A stretch of DNA of 64,000 nucleotides from Trichoplusia ni (GCF_003590095.1 NC_039501.1:186001-250000); one strand, 5' to 3'; shown: positions 25,179 through 37,699, numbered from the stretch's first letter. Numbers and translations: made by a program. Notes: generated by a model not told the origin, from the sequence alone.

Positions 25179-25363
25179 CGCAACCGTGCAATATATAATT
25201 GGACATTTACACTATCCAATTACAATGTAGTTATATTTAAACAAGACCCAATTAAAAACCCTGTTATCAATTATGTGTTTACTTCCAACATTTTCCCCTT
25301 AACCCCATAACATTGATCGAACATCCGGCCTACTAAGGAGCAATCCCTTTGAACCGCAACACG

Positions 25364-25376
25364 CCCCCCCCCCCCC
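25364..25376 (+). repeat. Poly-C run (13)
   Basis: Thirteen consecutive C residues follow CACG in otherwise AT-rich DNA. Homopolymers of C this long are rare in such genomes. An assembly or sequencing slip is possible. Confidence 0.6.
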
Positions 25377-25574
25377 AGAATGTCTTCTTAATCTAGTGGA
25401 GTCGTGCGGGAGTTCGCGCGTCATATACTTTGCATTTGTTCAACGGTGAAAGGAAAAACTTGGGAGGTTAAGGATGCTCTCACACCGACGTATGTACATT
25501 ATTGTGTTTAAATATGTTTGTGAGTTTATAACCGATGCGTTGTGACTACCAAGATGAAGGTTAAATTATATTTT

Positions 25575-25764
25575 ACTAGCTTTTCGCCCGCGTCGAGGTC
25601 GGTTATATCGCGTTTCCAAGAGAACTCTTCAAAAGTCCGGGATAAAAACTATCCTAGGTTCTTTCTCAAAGTCAACTCTATCTCTGTACCAAATTTCATT
25701 AAAATCACTTCAGTGGTTTAGACGTGACTGTTGTTACTTTCGCATTTATAATATTAGTAGGGAT
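25575..25764 (+). mobile_element. Short retroelement, family D copy 1
   Basis: It starts CTAGCTTTTCGCCCGCG and includes GAGGTCGGTTATATCGC, CAAAAGTCCGGGATAAAAAC, TGTACCAAATTTCATTAAAA and the tail TTTATAATATTAGTAGGG. It aligns with 40299-40525. The class, a short non-LTR derivative, is inferred. Confidence 0.55.
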
Positions 25765-26495
25765 AAAAAAAAGAATTGTTTGTTGTGCGTACCGTTGCTT
25801 GTCCATATGTAATTAAAAAGAACCAGCAGAGCTTGTTGTTTTTTGACTCAAAAGCTTAGGTGTAGTATACATTGCGACAGGCATAATAAGCTTTGTCTTG
25901 CTTTTGGAAAATAATAATCTTTTTGAAAATTAAAATTACTCAATCTGGTGATATATACAGTAAATAACTATTTCGGGAATAATATTGAGAATACTAATAT
26001 TATACCAAATATTGACAGTTAAAAACACTAAAACCCTACGAAACATTACATCAACAACAGAAAACTCAAAAACATAAAAATTCTCAACGTACGCATTAAA
26101 AACGATCTTGTCACATATCGTTACAGTCCGGTGTGACAGGCGGCCCCTCCCCCACTTAAAATAATACCTTCATTTGTGACATTGCATACGTAAGCCAGCC
26201 TTTAGCATTAACGTGAAATATGACGCTGCGTACTAAACACTATTATAATGAAAACGTGTGGAAATTTTGTAAAATAACACGTGTTTACGTACTTTTGAAT
26301 TTAGGATTAGACAGTCTAGACTATAATGCCTCCTTTTGTTAGAGAAAACTTCAAATACATTCGAATTTAATAATAGTATTTTACAACTTTCAGACAACGC
26401 CCTCTAGTCTCAAATTAAGCAAAGCTTGTATTATGAAAACCAGTTAACTGATGAACATACTTAAACAATTCTAAAAACATGCAAATTATAGATCA

Positions 26496-26761
26496 ACTAG
26501 CTGTTGCCCGCGACTTCGTCCGCGTGGTTAGAAGATAAAAGTTAGGTAATTTTCCACGTTTTTGACACATTTTCCATTGTATCTTCGCTCCTATTAGTTG
26601 CAGCGTGATGTTATATAGTATAAAACCTTCCTCGTTGAAATGTCTATTCAACACAAAAAGATTTTGAACCAGTAGTTCCTGAGATTAGCGCGTTCAAACA
26701 AACAAACAAACAAACTCTTCACCTTTATATATTAGTATAGAGTATAGATTAGTATAGATTA
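26496..26761 (+). mobile_element. Short retroelement, family A copy 3 with tandem tail
   Basis: Same family as 10849-11107. The 3' tail is expanded: AGTATAGATT and near-copies are repeated at 26735-26761. It is immediately followed by a SINE in the opposite orientation. Confidence 0.6.
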
Positions 26762-26850
26762 CACTCAGACCCAGAACAAATGATCGTGATCATCACACAA
26801 ACATTCGTCCTGGGTGAGAATCGAACCAACAATAGGGCTGATAGGATAGA
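26762..26850 (-). mobile_element. tRNA-derived SINE, variant subfamily
   Basis: The - strand reads GGTTCGATTCTCACCCAGG, ACGAATGTTTGTGTGATGAT and ATTTGTTCTGGGTCTGAGTG. It differs from the main family by CACCCAGGAC after the B box. It directly abuts the tail of the repeat at 26496-26761. Confidence 0.5.
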
Positions 26851-27661
26851 TAAGTTTAAAAACTACATTATATTTTGATAAATGATGTGACTTTCATTTT
26901 ACCGATCAACACATTTTTAGCGATTCGTCGAATAATTTTGCTGTAGTCCATAGACGGTATGGTTAGGCATATGTATATGGTATCGGATATAGAATTATCC
27001 TGGATTATCCGATAGTTTGCGATGCGGATATTAGATAATTTACCAATTTATTGGCTTGAAAGGTAAGAAGAAAATATTTGATAGTTTCGGTTAATATTCG
27101 AGCGATTCATTACGTAAAAATGTTTTCATAACTCTGTGTGTGTATATCTATAAAACAGCTTTACTGATTTTGACGTTATTCTATATGTCTAGGTAAAGAT
27201 GAAGTTACTTTTTGAGAGATCTTCAATCGAGCAAAGCCACTAGCAAAACTTTGCTATCCTAAAAACAAAAAAAAAACATTTATTTTCATTAAATAGAAGT
27301 TAGGCACCAAAAAGTATTATAAACGAATTAGACTCAAAAAACATTATGAGCAATTAATTGAATATTCCACCTCGCACATACATATGCAAATATTAATTAA
27401 AATATTATTCATTCGAAGAATACAAAATAAAAATTCATTATACATATCCAATAAGAATTTGACCTTTACTAACCTCTGCAGGTCAGACAAGGGTCAATTA
27501 CAATCTGATCTGAATATAATATTCTCTTATTTAATTGGAGTTTATGGTAAATTACTTAGGTTCAGAATATGTTGTGGAAAATCAGATAGTCGGTATTTTT
27601 TTATTCGGTATTCAGCCAAAAATATATTCTCATTCGTTCATTGGGGTCAAATGCCAGTCTT

Positions 27662-28018
27662 ATTCATCATTGGCCTAGCCTTTTCCCAACTATGTTGGGG
27701 TCGGCTACGAGTCCAACCGGTTTCAGCTAAGTACCAGTGTTTTACAAGGAGCGACTGCCTATCTGACCTAACCCAGTTACCTGGGCAACACGACACCCCT
27801 TGGTTAGACTGGCTGTCAGACTTGTTTAAGCTTCTGACTACCTGTAACGACTGTCAAAGATGTAGGAATAACAGCCGGGACCCACAATTTAACGTGCCTT
27901 CCGAAACACGGAGGAACTCGTTATGACAAAGATGGTCACCCATCTACGGACCAACCGCGTCAAGCATAGCTTAACCTGTGGTCGAATCACTTATGCGGTT
28001 ATAGCTTAGCCACGAGCT
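27662..28018 (-). mobile_element. 5S rRNA-derived SINE, nearly full length
   Basis: On the - strand the element starts near GCTCGTGGCTAAGC and carries GTTAAGC, then GACGCGGTTGGT and GATGGGTGACC. These line up with the internal control region of 5S rRNA (GTTAAGC, GGCGCGGTTAGT, GGATGGGTGACC). The body includes GGCACGTTAAATTGTG, CAGATAGGCAGTCGCTCC and CCCCAACATAGTTGGG. It ends with CCAATGATG, a short GATGA-type tail. A polymerase III 5S-type promoter driving a SINE body is the SINE3 type. The 180-codon open frame across it on the + strand has no protein meaning. Confidence 0.65.
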
Positions 28019-28239
28019 CCTCCAGTCTTATCAAGACTTCTTAAATGATATGTTGGAAGACGTAAATTTTTATCATTATTTCATTTTTAAATTACTCTTG
28101 CACTATCTAAATTTTATATCGAGAGAGTTTTCACAGACATTAAAAAAGAAAACTAATTAATTAATACTTATTAACGGTTTTAGTTTTAGTTGGACTGAAA
28201 CATGTTTAAAAAAAATGTAAGACTTCAGAACTTGTGAGT

Positions 28240-28343
28240 CCTTAGCGCGTAATTCAAGTGACTTGCACAAGACACCCAGACTCAGAACAAGCATTCATGG
28301 ATGGCACACATGCTTGTCCTGGACGGATCAAAGCCGTTGACCA
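28240..28343 (-). mobile_element. tRNA-derived SINE body fragment
   Basis: The - strand reads AGGACAAGCATGTGTGCC, TGAATGCTTGTTCTGAG and TCTGGGTGTCTTGTGCAAG, the central module of the SINE family. Head and B box are lost. Confidence 0.5.
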
Positions 28344-30009
28344 AAACTTGCCCCTATATACAACACGTTTAACAGCCATAATATAAATACCATATATTAC
28401 TTTAAAACCACTTTAAACTAACGTCATAGACAATTAGAGGCCGGTCAAAAAAGAAGGGAATGATATAAAAAAACATACCCTATAGCGCCTTAATTGTTTG
28501 ACAATCGATTTTTCCGAATACGCTACTGCTTTTGAAAAGATTTTTTGCACATCAAATGCACATAAGACTTTGAGGAGTCTATTCAAAACATATACGTACC
28601 TACCATATACATAATATACTTTCAAAGTAAAAGCACTTTGTCCACATATACATATATACGCATTACTTTTAAAACTCTGTAGTCGAATCCTTTCAATATA
28701 GCCCCCACCTGCCGTCGCCCGCGGATTTCCCATACATCTGAAACAAACGGAGAAACATTATCACACGTACGTAACACATATACAGGGGGGCTTAAAATGC
28801 TGCTTTTTTTGTAAATAGGTTATGTGTTCTAAAATGTTATGTTTGAAATAGCATATTAAAGTAGTTAGTGAGTTTTTTTGTGAGGTAAGGTAAGGAAATG
28901 ATAATGGTTATTTTTTTAGATAAATTTAATATAGATTGCAACTAACACAGTAAAAGTATTGACGGCAGTAAAATTCACCAAAGAAGCTATTCAGTATTGT
29001 AAAAAAGAATTGATTAAATAGGTGTTTATTGTGAAAAATAAGGTGAATCCATATTTCAACTCAAATTCACCTTACATTTACTTGATTTACATGTATCAAA
29101 ATAGTAATACTCCCGGCAAGCCACATCGTGTTTTCAGAAGCAACATCCTAGCGGCCCTAAATTCTTGCATTTAATATACAAACTTAATATCATTATGATG
29201 TTTGACAAAGACGCCTAAAAGCCTCTTTTATGATATGTAAAGCGTGAGTTTTCATCCCCTGTGTTATTGTTTCATCCCTTTGTGTTTGTGAACTGGGATG
29301 AGCGGGTTGAATGTTTTGTGGTCGATAATTTTCATGTTATGATTGTAGGGTTGAGTTTAAATGTCTCTGTTCTAGAGAAGTGTCTTGTGATTCGAACGGT
29401 TTTGAATATAAATGTCTTTTTTTAAATATATTATGTAGTAATTGTAATTATAAAATGACAATCGTATTGGTCAAGATGAAAAATCGATTTAGCTTCCGTT
29501 TTCATCAGATTTAAAGTAATAATCATTGGAATGATAAGGCCATTATTATATTTGTTAAAGCCTTTGTTTAAAGAATTTAATAATAGAATCTTATTTATGT
29601 ATGTTTTAGTCTATGAGTTTAATTCAATATTTTGTGTTGTTATTTCATAGCTAGATTAAAAATTAGAAAAGCATAGAAAAAGTAGATAATATTATAAATT
29701 ATTATGAATTCTCAAAATATAGAGAATTTTGATCATACTATTAAAAATAAATGACATATTTAACAAAGCTACATAATAATATTTGATAAACGTTACAATA
29801 AATAACGATTCCCTTTTAAAATACTATTGATTGTAAATAAACGAATGAAGAGCTCGCTGTGACGCAAATCCGACTTTAATTCAATAATTCTCTTAGTGCA
29901 CCATTCACTCACCCAACAGCCATGCATCAACCAATTTCATTTACTTTTTGTCACTCTTACATGTTTTATGTAAGTTTATGTTTGTATGAATTTAAATTGT
30001 TTTAGTTTT
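28344..30009. other. Intron-like, no gene seen
   Basis: A GC patch CTGCCGTCGCCCGCGGATTT near 28709 resembles the head of the short retroelements. The 99-codon - strand frame at 28434-28733 ends in it and is not credible as a gene. Confidence 0.4.
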
Positions 30010-30170
30010 CTATCCTATAATCTGGGTTTGGTAACCACCTTGAGTGAATGGTTTCTCTAGTCGATTCCAATGTTCTCTATCTCTTGCTGTATTTTGCCAA
30101 TGGTCTCCTGCTGTGTCGTAAGTAGTCAGCCTATCTTCTTTTCAATCGTCTTCAAAAGGAGGAAGTTCTC
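30010..30170 (-). pseudogene. Non-LTR retrotransposon reverse-transcriptase C-terminal fragment
   Basis: Read on the - strand, the frame contains LPPFEDD, a TGA, then KEDRLTTYDTAGDHW, QNTARDREHW and NRLEKPFTQGG, ending at a TAG (30012-30010). The pattern D-D, then A-G-x-x-W, then A-x-D-R-x-x-W, then L-E-x-x-F is the known C-terminal signature of lepidopteran LINE ORF2 proteins. The internal TGA replaces a position usually occupied by tryptophan in R-W-x-D-D. A looser match may continue upstream to about 30235 with an apparent internal deletion. The element is dead. Confidence 0.55.
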
Positions 30171-30235
30171 AATACGTCAGATTTTTTATTTTTGTTACCT
30201 CAAAACTCTGGACAGCATATTGAACCGTTCGTTGA

Positions 30236-33094
30236 TTCATTTTTCATTATACGTGAAATGGTTGTCATCTGGTCGCCTAAAATTTCATCAAGTTTTGCTC
30301 AATAGTTTTAATTTGAAGTAGTTTTGACGCTTTTGTTCTTAAAAAAATTTCATAGGTTTTCCTACTCTCATTTTCCTTTTGAACTTTATAGTTTCATTCC
30401 ACCCGTTGTCCTTAAACAGTTACATGGATAACACGTGCCACGAACTCGAATTAAAAGCCTCAAAATAATTCTCTTCATGAAACAATACAGCGTAACCTTG
30501 AAAACATTTTAATATCAGCGGCCATTGTTTGATGAAGTTTGCGGGAGCAATAAGGGTGCGTAAATAGACCACAAAATGAAACATTAATATTACTTAAACA
30601 GCCTTAAGCTATCAGTTATTTTTAGATTCTCTTCTTTTCGTGGACTGAAAATATTGTGGTTGAGGTCACAACGTCAAACTTTGATGAAAGCGTACGACAA
30701 GCATTTGCGACTTCCATGTTTGTGTAACCCCCTGTGTAACCCCCCACAAGTATTAAATTTCATTAAATTAAAAAAACAACAATTTATTCAGTATACTTTA
30801 AAAAAAAAACTAATAAATACTTTTGTTTCTGTCATGAAAACAATTTTTACACTTTTTATCCTTTTACACTAACCGTTGTGAGAAAGAACTCAGGCACAGG
30901 GGCTTAACAAATAATTAAGCGTTTTGCATTTCACAGGCAGTTAAAACACCCATATAAGCGTATAAATATAATAAATAATAATATACAAAACAAAACACAG
31001 CTTATATTATTCATTTCGATGCTGAGACGAGCAGATATATCTCGTGAAAAGCGATTTGGTATAAACGCATTAGTTATGACTAATACACAAATACATAAAT
31101 TCCTCTACAATAGTGTATTGAATTCAGACTAATCATTAAATCCATAACTAACCGATCATTGATCATTGCCAACGTAAATATAACACCCTGTGTACGGGTG
31201 GTTGACCTCCCACCCCTTATGTGTGCACCCTGTATAAACATAATTAATATCGACAGTTTTGCTAAATTTTGACGTATTTAGAGTAACTGGGCGACTGTTT
31301 AATTAGTAAATTGTAATTAATTTTCATGTGTTTATAAATATAGTGACGTTTCGTTCGTTTCGTATAAAATGATGGAATGGCAACAACATTTTGGTCAGTG
31401 CAGACATTTGCTATGAGATCACTATCAACTATAGTATAGTTATAAGGGCATCGTGGATATGACAGGACAGTAATTGTGACATCGTCTGTGAGGCGATGAC
31501 ATTCCCGAGAATCAATTCAAAATCAATTGTCCATTGAAATTAACCCGTATGTCACGATCAGAATGTAAAGTAACCAGACACTGGACATGACGACTTTATG
31601 TGTACTACAACTGGTAACTATTTCACAATTACAACATATGCGAAATCACAATAAGATAAGCACAATAATCGATGAATTGAAATTTTGATCATCCTCCACT
31701 CACTCACAAACACATAGTTTTTTAGAGACTCAAGACATCAGGTAACAGTCAACAGCAAAAGTAGATGATCAAAATAAAAAATTCAATACTATTCAGATTC
31801 CGCGTCAAAACTGCGTGTCGTCGAATCGATTCAAAAGTACCAGCTAGCCCAGTACAACTGAAAAAGCAGTTCTTACGTTGACTGTACCTCACCTTACTTG
31901 TATAGCCTCAAGTGTCAGACAACGTCGCATGTCTTCATTAGTCGGTTCGTTTAAACTCGACATCACTCGAGCCTTCTATTTAACTCTCACAACTTTTCAC
32001 ATTTGGCAAACATTTTTGAACAATTAACCTTTTAAAATTGTACTTCGACCTGAAAATAGGTTAGGATCTCTTTGCCAAGTTAAAACATGCTCCACAGTCA
32101 TGAGAAATTAAACTTTATTCGGTTGTAATAGGGGATGTAATGTGTGCAGTTCAATGTTTGTCTCTGTAAACGCCGTTTCCTTGCCCGAAGCAATTTACTG
32201 GTTAATTTCTTGTTATTTTAACTTTCGGATTGTTTAATTCCGCTGTCAGTGCTGTGGCTAGTGCAATTTTTCGTAATACGTAGAAAGAACAAATATGAAA
32301 TGATAATCATGTTTTTGTTTTGTGGGATTAAGGAAAATCGTCTTTTTTCTTTGAACTGGTAAAAGGAAGGGGGAAAATGAAAATTGTCGGTTTCCCAGAG
32401 GGGAAGACCTTTCATTCATTGTTCCTGTTCTATCTGAAGGATGCATATAAATACATCACATTGGCAGATCATTTTGTTTAAAATATTGCTCTTTCTCTTC
32501 TATATTTGCTCTACCTGAATTCTGAATGCGTTTGTTTACACAGTGTTTTTTCGAACCTTTCTTTATTTTTATATTGCTTGCTACTTACTTGGTAATAATA
32601 AGCTAATTTCTCCAAGACAGCAATCAATTTGCATTACCTGATGACAAGACAAGCGTCTTAGACATGGTACATTTTATGATAATTAACCTGTTTTTCAATT
32701 TTCTTACCTTGATTATATATTTCACATAATTGTATTTTGTATAACTACACAATTTATCCACTTGATCAAAAAAACCTCATCAGACAAAAATCATATTCAC
32801 AACATACATTACAACGCGTCACGTCGGTCAGTTAACCTCACCCCAAAAACCGTCCATTATGACAACCAACAACCTAGCGGTCAACAATAAATCAATATCA
32901 TCGCACTAAATCACGTTAATATCGCATAAAACACACAAACATACAAATATTATAATAACCCAAAGCCCACAAACGTGGTGCCATCAAATTGTGATGTATC
33001 GGCCGCATCGCACACATAAACACACATCAACTGGTTAGGATGCTGTTATAATAATTCTTTAAAAGTTTCAAAATTCATTCTGCAAAATAAATTA
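30236..33094. other. Intron-like, no gene seen
   Basis: A small duplication TGTGTAACCCCC occurs near 30721-30745. Nothing else is supported. Confidence 0.45.
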
Positions 33095-33150
33095 CTAGCT
33101 AGATTAGATTAGATTTCGTCTGCGTGGTGATGAAGATATAGTTTAGGATT
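33095..33150 (+). repeat. Retroelement 5' fragment
   Basis: TACTAGCTAGATTAG followed by ATTTCGTCTGCGTGGTGATGA resembles the first 50 bases of family A. Nothing further is preserved. Confidence 0.25.
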
Positions 33151-34274
33151 TTTTTAAATCGAATTAATAATTTTAGACTCCACTCGAGTGTTCCCCGTTT
33201 TTTTTTTATATATTTAATCCCTGCTCTGCTTCTTTTTATCTTAGCGTCATGTATGTATCTTTTGGCTTTCTTCCATAAGTGGGTTCTCTAACACACCCAA
33301 AGGCTTTTTGAAAGAGGAGTCGTAGTTTTGAAGTAGGAGCCGTGTAATAAAGGTATAGATAACCATAAGAGGTAGACCACTCAGGTCGTCATTTTTAAAG
33401 AACTGGGACAACGCGGGGAACTCAATTTAAAAAAGAAGGAAACCAATCAGTAGACCAGATTTTTGTTTGTCATATTGTCAAAGTTGTGAATCAGAAAAAC
33501 ATCTGTAGTAATAGTTAACCAGACTCCATTTTAACTGCCTGAAAGTAAATTGAACACTTTGATTGAACGGTAAGCACCGCTTCAGTATCTCAACCTCTGA
33601 AAGGAGGAAACAGGAAGTCAAATACAGAACCTCTATGTTGAACTTCCTGTTCCGATATTCGTGAAATAAATTGGTTTTATAATAAAAACTCCTTTGACGG
33701 TGAATGGCTTCCATTAATATTAACGGAGTTGTGTTCGAAATATTTTTAATCCCTTCTTTTACTGATTTAAAAAGTGACGGTGTCGTATACCCAAAAAGAA
33801 AACTTTTTTAGGATTCCGTACGCAAAATATAAAAACGAAACTTGATTGCTATTGCTCCACTGTTGTTTATCTAGCAGGCTGTTCGGCCGACTGTCATCAA
33901 GCAGTATCTCAAGAACCCTGATACCTAGACAACATCCACAAGTTATGTTACGATTTTCGCTGTAATTTTCCACGTGACTGTGTTGCCGTTATACGACAGA
34001 AATATAAAATCAAACTAGGTTTAAGCAACTTTTGGAAAGGTGATGAAAGCTGATTATTTTTCCATATTATATTAGTTTTCGTTGGCCTATTTATACTTAT
34101 GCCTCAATGTCATGAGTGTGTCTCGCACTCGGCCACTCTTTTAGCATTATGGTAATATCTGGACCCTACACTTTATATGAAAAGCACCTATCATGTATCA
34201 TGCAACATACTTTGCGTAAATGGCGTCTGGCCTTACCTTACTTATAACCATGTATATAAATAACCAACTCTCGA

Positions 34275-34400
34275 TCCCGTCGCCGCCTCAGCTCATGATT
34301 AAGGACTCCGCTTGGGTCTGAAACTAGTCAGGCAATCCCGATAGATACGCGAGAGTAAATCGACGCATATGTTAATAATGCATCATTCTCACAAAGGTTG
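34275..34400 (+). repeat. Interspersed repeat family G, best copy
   Basis: It contains CGCCTCAGCTCATGATTAAG, GACTCCGCTTGGGTCTGAAA, CTAGTCAGGCAATCCCGATA and ACGCGAGAGTAAATCGACGC. Related copies lie at 7561-7625 (-), 41504-41552 (+), 47661-47711 (-) and 57605-57662 (+). The class is not known. Confidence 0.45.
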
Positions 34401-36973
34401 AATTTAATAGATTTCCACGTGAGGTTGAAGTCAAATTCTTGAAGAATCAAACTTGTGTGACTGATAGAGTAGAGAGTCTAATGGCCTTTAGAAACAAATA
34501 CACAATAGAATATTAGACCTCAGTGACGATATTTCAAAATTTCTGAAAATTGCTCTTACTATGAATTCTAAAGCAAATGATTCCTTTCCTGGAAGCGAGA
34601 TGCTTGTAATAGGCCTCACAAAGGCAATTCTAATATCTTGTAGAGGTTAGAAAAAAGCTCGTAGCTTAGCTACAAATGTTAGAACTTAGAAAGGCTTACA
34701 ACTAGTCTTAATACGGCGTGATAAAACACTTCTTATTTAACACTAGTTTTAACGGCATCCGAAAAACGGCTGATGATGTAGGGTGAGCTTACCACTACAT
34801 TTTAAAGTAAGCTTATTGTAATTGTAGAAGAGAGATGTCGTTCTACAGCATGTAGCGCTCTATCTCCCTTCCACATCAGAAACATATCCTTAAAACCTCA
34901 TGGTACCGGTACACGTACTGTTGTAAAATCATCACCATTTCGACCTCAGCCTTATTCAGTTACAATCGCCTATTAGGTATGACGATGCGAAGCGGATTTC
35001 ACTAAATTTATTAGTATTATGGCGGTCGTAATTTCGTTTCACAATTAATGCGGTGTGAATATGTTACCGGGTTAAATTTTATGGATGGGGGATCAGCAGA
35101 AATGTTATTGCTCCGTCGACACTTTATTTTATCGGTTTTGTTAAGTTTGCTGATATTACTATAAGGATAGTTTGAAATTAATAACCTTTTTTTATGAAAG
35201 ACGAATTAAGATGCTACAATATTTACTAATAAGTAGCTGTCTCTGGCATGTACAATATTAAACTTCTTTAACAATGTCAAGTGATCTAAGGAATCAGTTA
35301 CCTCCGTACCATATTTCATCGAAATATGTCCAGCTGTTGGGGAGTACAGGTGACAAACAAACTCACATACAAACACACACCCACACTTTCGTTTCATATA
35401 ATTGTTATTCCACAATAGAAAGATAAAAGAAAACCATTATCGAGCTTGTTTTAACAACTCAGTTACGGAAGACATTCTCTTGCACGATCATCTAAATCTT
35501 AGTTTATCTACCACCATCGGGTACCAAATAAAGTAATATCAGTTATCATAATCGTTACTTTAACATTTATCGTAGATCTCGTAGCAAATTCGAAAATATC
35601 TTAAACTTAATCCAATTATACCATAAAGCATTTGAATTAGGAGATTAATAGAAAATGGCTCGAAAAGTATCCCTATCTGAATTTTCTACCGATTCTTATA
35701 TTTAACGACGAAAAAAAGTCGATGTACCCTCCAATATAAATTATCTGGTGTCAACTGAGCTCTATTTTATATAACCTAACTTTAACACACTAAAATAAAC
35801 CTTAAACTCTTAGCAAGAACGTCTTTATTCCTTCGAAACACTTTAAGACATAATCAGCATTCAAAATTGAAACTTATGTAACAAGACATAGCTTCCAAAT
35901 TCGATTGAAGCAGACATGTTTTTGTATTCTCAAGCAAAATGCAGTTCTGTTGTTTACCCGTTAAGGTTGTATTTTGATTGTCCTGTGTACTTGGAGTCAT
36001 TTATCAGGCTGGGTAGATGTCAGGGGTGATACGGCGTCGTATTAAAAAGGTGATGGTTTTGCATGATGCGTGCTAATGTGTTATTATAAATAGCATGTAA
36101 GAACATTTGCGAATATGTTTGTGATACGCCAAGATGGCCGATAAAAATATATTGGTTGTTAAAGGTTATGTAATATTCGCGTTTTAATGTACGGAGGACG
36201 GAATTGCTGTGTTTAAATTCGATAGCAGAACATTGTAAGTAAAGGCATCGTATTAAAGCCTTCGTTGTTTCCGTTAAATTTAAATTATTAGAACCTTTTT
36301 TGTACATAGTGAGATTTATATGACAACGTGTAAGATAATTTCTTCGTGTAAAAGTCCAGTTTGTAGTGGGATGAAAAAAGAATATATTTTTGTATTTTAT
36401 GTCCGTAATAGGAAATTATAAATAGACGGAAATAAAATCATTTAAATAAAGAATACTTAAGCTATTCATTCCGAAATTTATTATTGGAGGTCGTTTTAAG
36501 TGCCAATCACACCATAATTCAATTTATTTACCAAAATCGTGCCAAAATCACATTTTCCCTGAAACGAAAAGCGTTTAAAAACATAATAATATCACTTTTT
36601 TTATATCAGCCTTCGATAACAATTTACGACCTTATTCCAATGGAATAAAGTATCTCTTTGAATGACATGTATGCATAAAAGAGGTTATAATTGAATATTA
36701 GCGTGTCAAGAACCATTAGTAACAGTTAATTGGCCCTCCCAGATAATGATTTACCATGTATATGAAAAGACAAAAGAATTCCAACCGTACACACATAGGA
36801 TAAAGTCCAAATTGGCTTGACAGATTTAATCCATGTATGCGCCATTCGCCTCCCTGCTTAAGAATTAAATCCGATTTTCGAATGTCAATTCTTTACGTAG
36901 TTTTTATTGTTTTGTTGTGTACAGGGAATTTTGAATCGTATTCGTAAGGGAACAGAGTTGTAAATTAATTGTT
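34401..36973. other. Intron-like, no gene seen
   Basis: The region is AT-rich. The palindrome GTACCGGTAC lies near 34904. The 95-codon - strand frame at 36020-36307 has no motif. Confidence 0.4.
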
Positions 36974-36997
36974 GGTTTTTATCTTTTCAGGTACTAA
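36974..36997 (+). promoter_or_regulatory. Candidate recursive splice site
   Basis: GGTTTTTATCTTTTCAG is followed directly by GTACTA, with the junction at 36990/36991. The acceptor half is strong and the rebuilt donor is weaker. The tract resembles that at 2307-2323 (both contain TTATCTTT followed by a CAG). Confidence 0.38.
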
Positions 36998-37056
36998 TTC
37001 ATTGTTTTGAAGTAAATTGAAGGTTGAACAAGCGATCAAGTTTTGATAATAACAAG
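36991..37056 (+). other. Possible 66-base recursive or non-coding cassette exon
   Basis: The interval runs from GTACTA to AACAAG and is followed by the strong donor GTGAGT at 37057. All three + strand frames contain a stop within the interval, so it cannot be an ordinary coding exon. It fits either a 5' UTR exon of an alternative transcript or a recursive exon that is normally skipped. Confidence 0.32.
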
Positions 37057-37569
37057 GTGAGTTTGAAATCGTATTTCGTGAACTTCGGGAAACTCGGCCA
37101 AAGGGAAAATATGGCTTTTTATGAACACCTTATTTCGTTTGAAAATAAAACCTTTGTGTTTTGTTCTTTCAAGAATTTTATTTATTTGAAAAAGGACTTT
37201 TTTGGGTGACATTTGTGGTCAGTTAATCATTGCTATAATATGAAGAATAGATTTGTTGTTACGATATAATCATATCATAAGATTGCCTTGTGAATTTCTT
37301 AAGTTTTCTCTAAACATTTTCAGTGGGGTTTTCAATGTTATTTAGATATTTTTTTCTACCTTTTATCTGTTTTTAAATATTGAAAAGTACTACTCAAGTC
37401 TCGTGCCATCATTTAATTTCTACACATATCAGCGAATCTCAAAAGAGTTTTATGAAATGGAGAGACGTTAAAGATTCTCTTCTCTTGTAGAAAAATAAAT
37501 AATTACCTAAACAAATTTTCAAAAACAAATGGGTCAAAATAACTACCCTCCAAATTAACCTACAACCCC

Positions 37570-37665
37570 AAAAAGCAACGCACAGAAATCGAACCCACAG
37601 TCAATCACTCGACCACAACTCATAAAATGACAGTTCGTCAGTCAGAGTCGAACCCGCACCCTTGT
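37570..37665 (-). repeat. Two B-box-like motifs, degenerate SINE remnants
   Basis: The - strand shows GTGGGTTCGATTTCTG and GGTGCGGGTTCGACTCTGAC about 60 bases apart. No A box or SINE body is convincing. Confidence 0.25.
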
Positions 37666-37699
37666 CACGTCACACCGTTCAAACTTATTACTGCGAAGC

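Noticed and set aside
27384..27926. 180-codon + strand open frame, the longest in the window
   Set aside because: Its second half lies over the 5S-derived SINE on the opposite strand. No protein motif is present and the first half is AT-rich.
28434..28733. 99-codon - strand frame beginning MGNPRATAGGG
   Set aside because: The start lies in a repeat-like GC patch and the rest is AT-driven with no motif.
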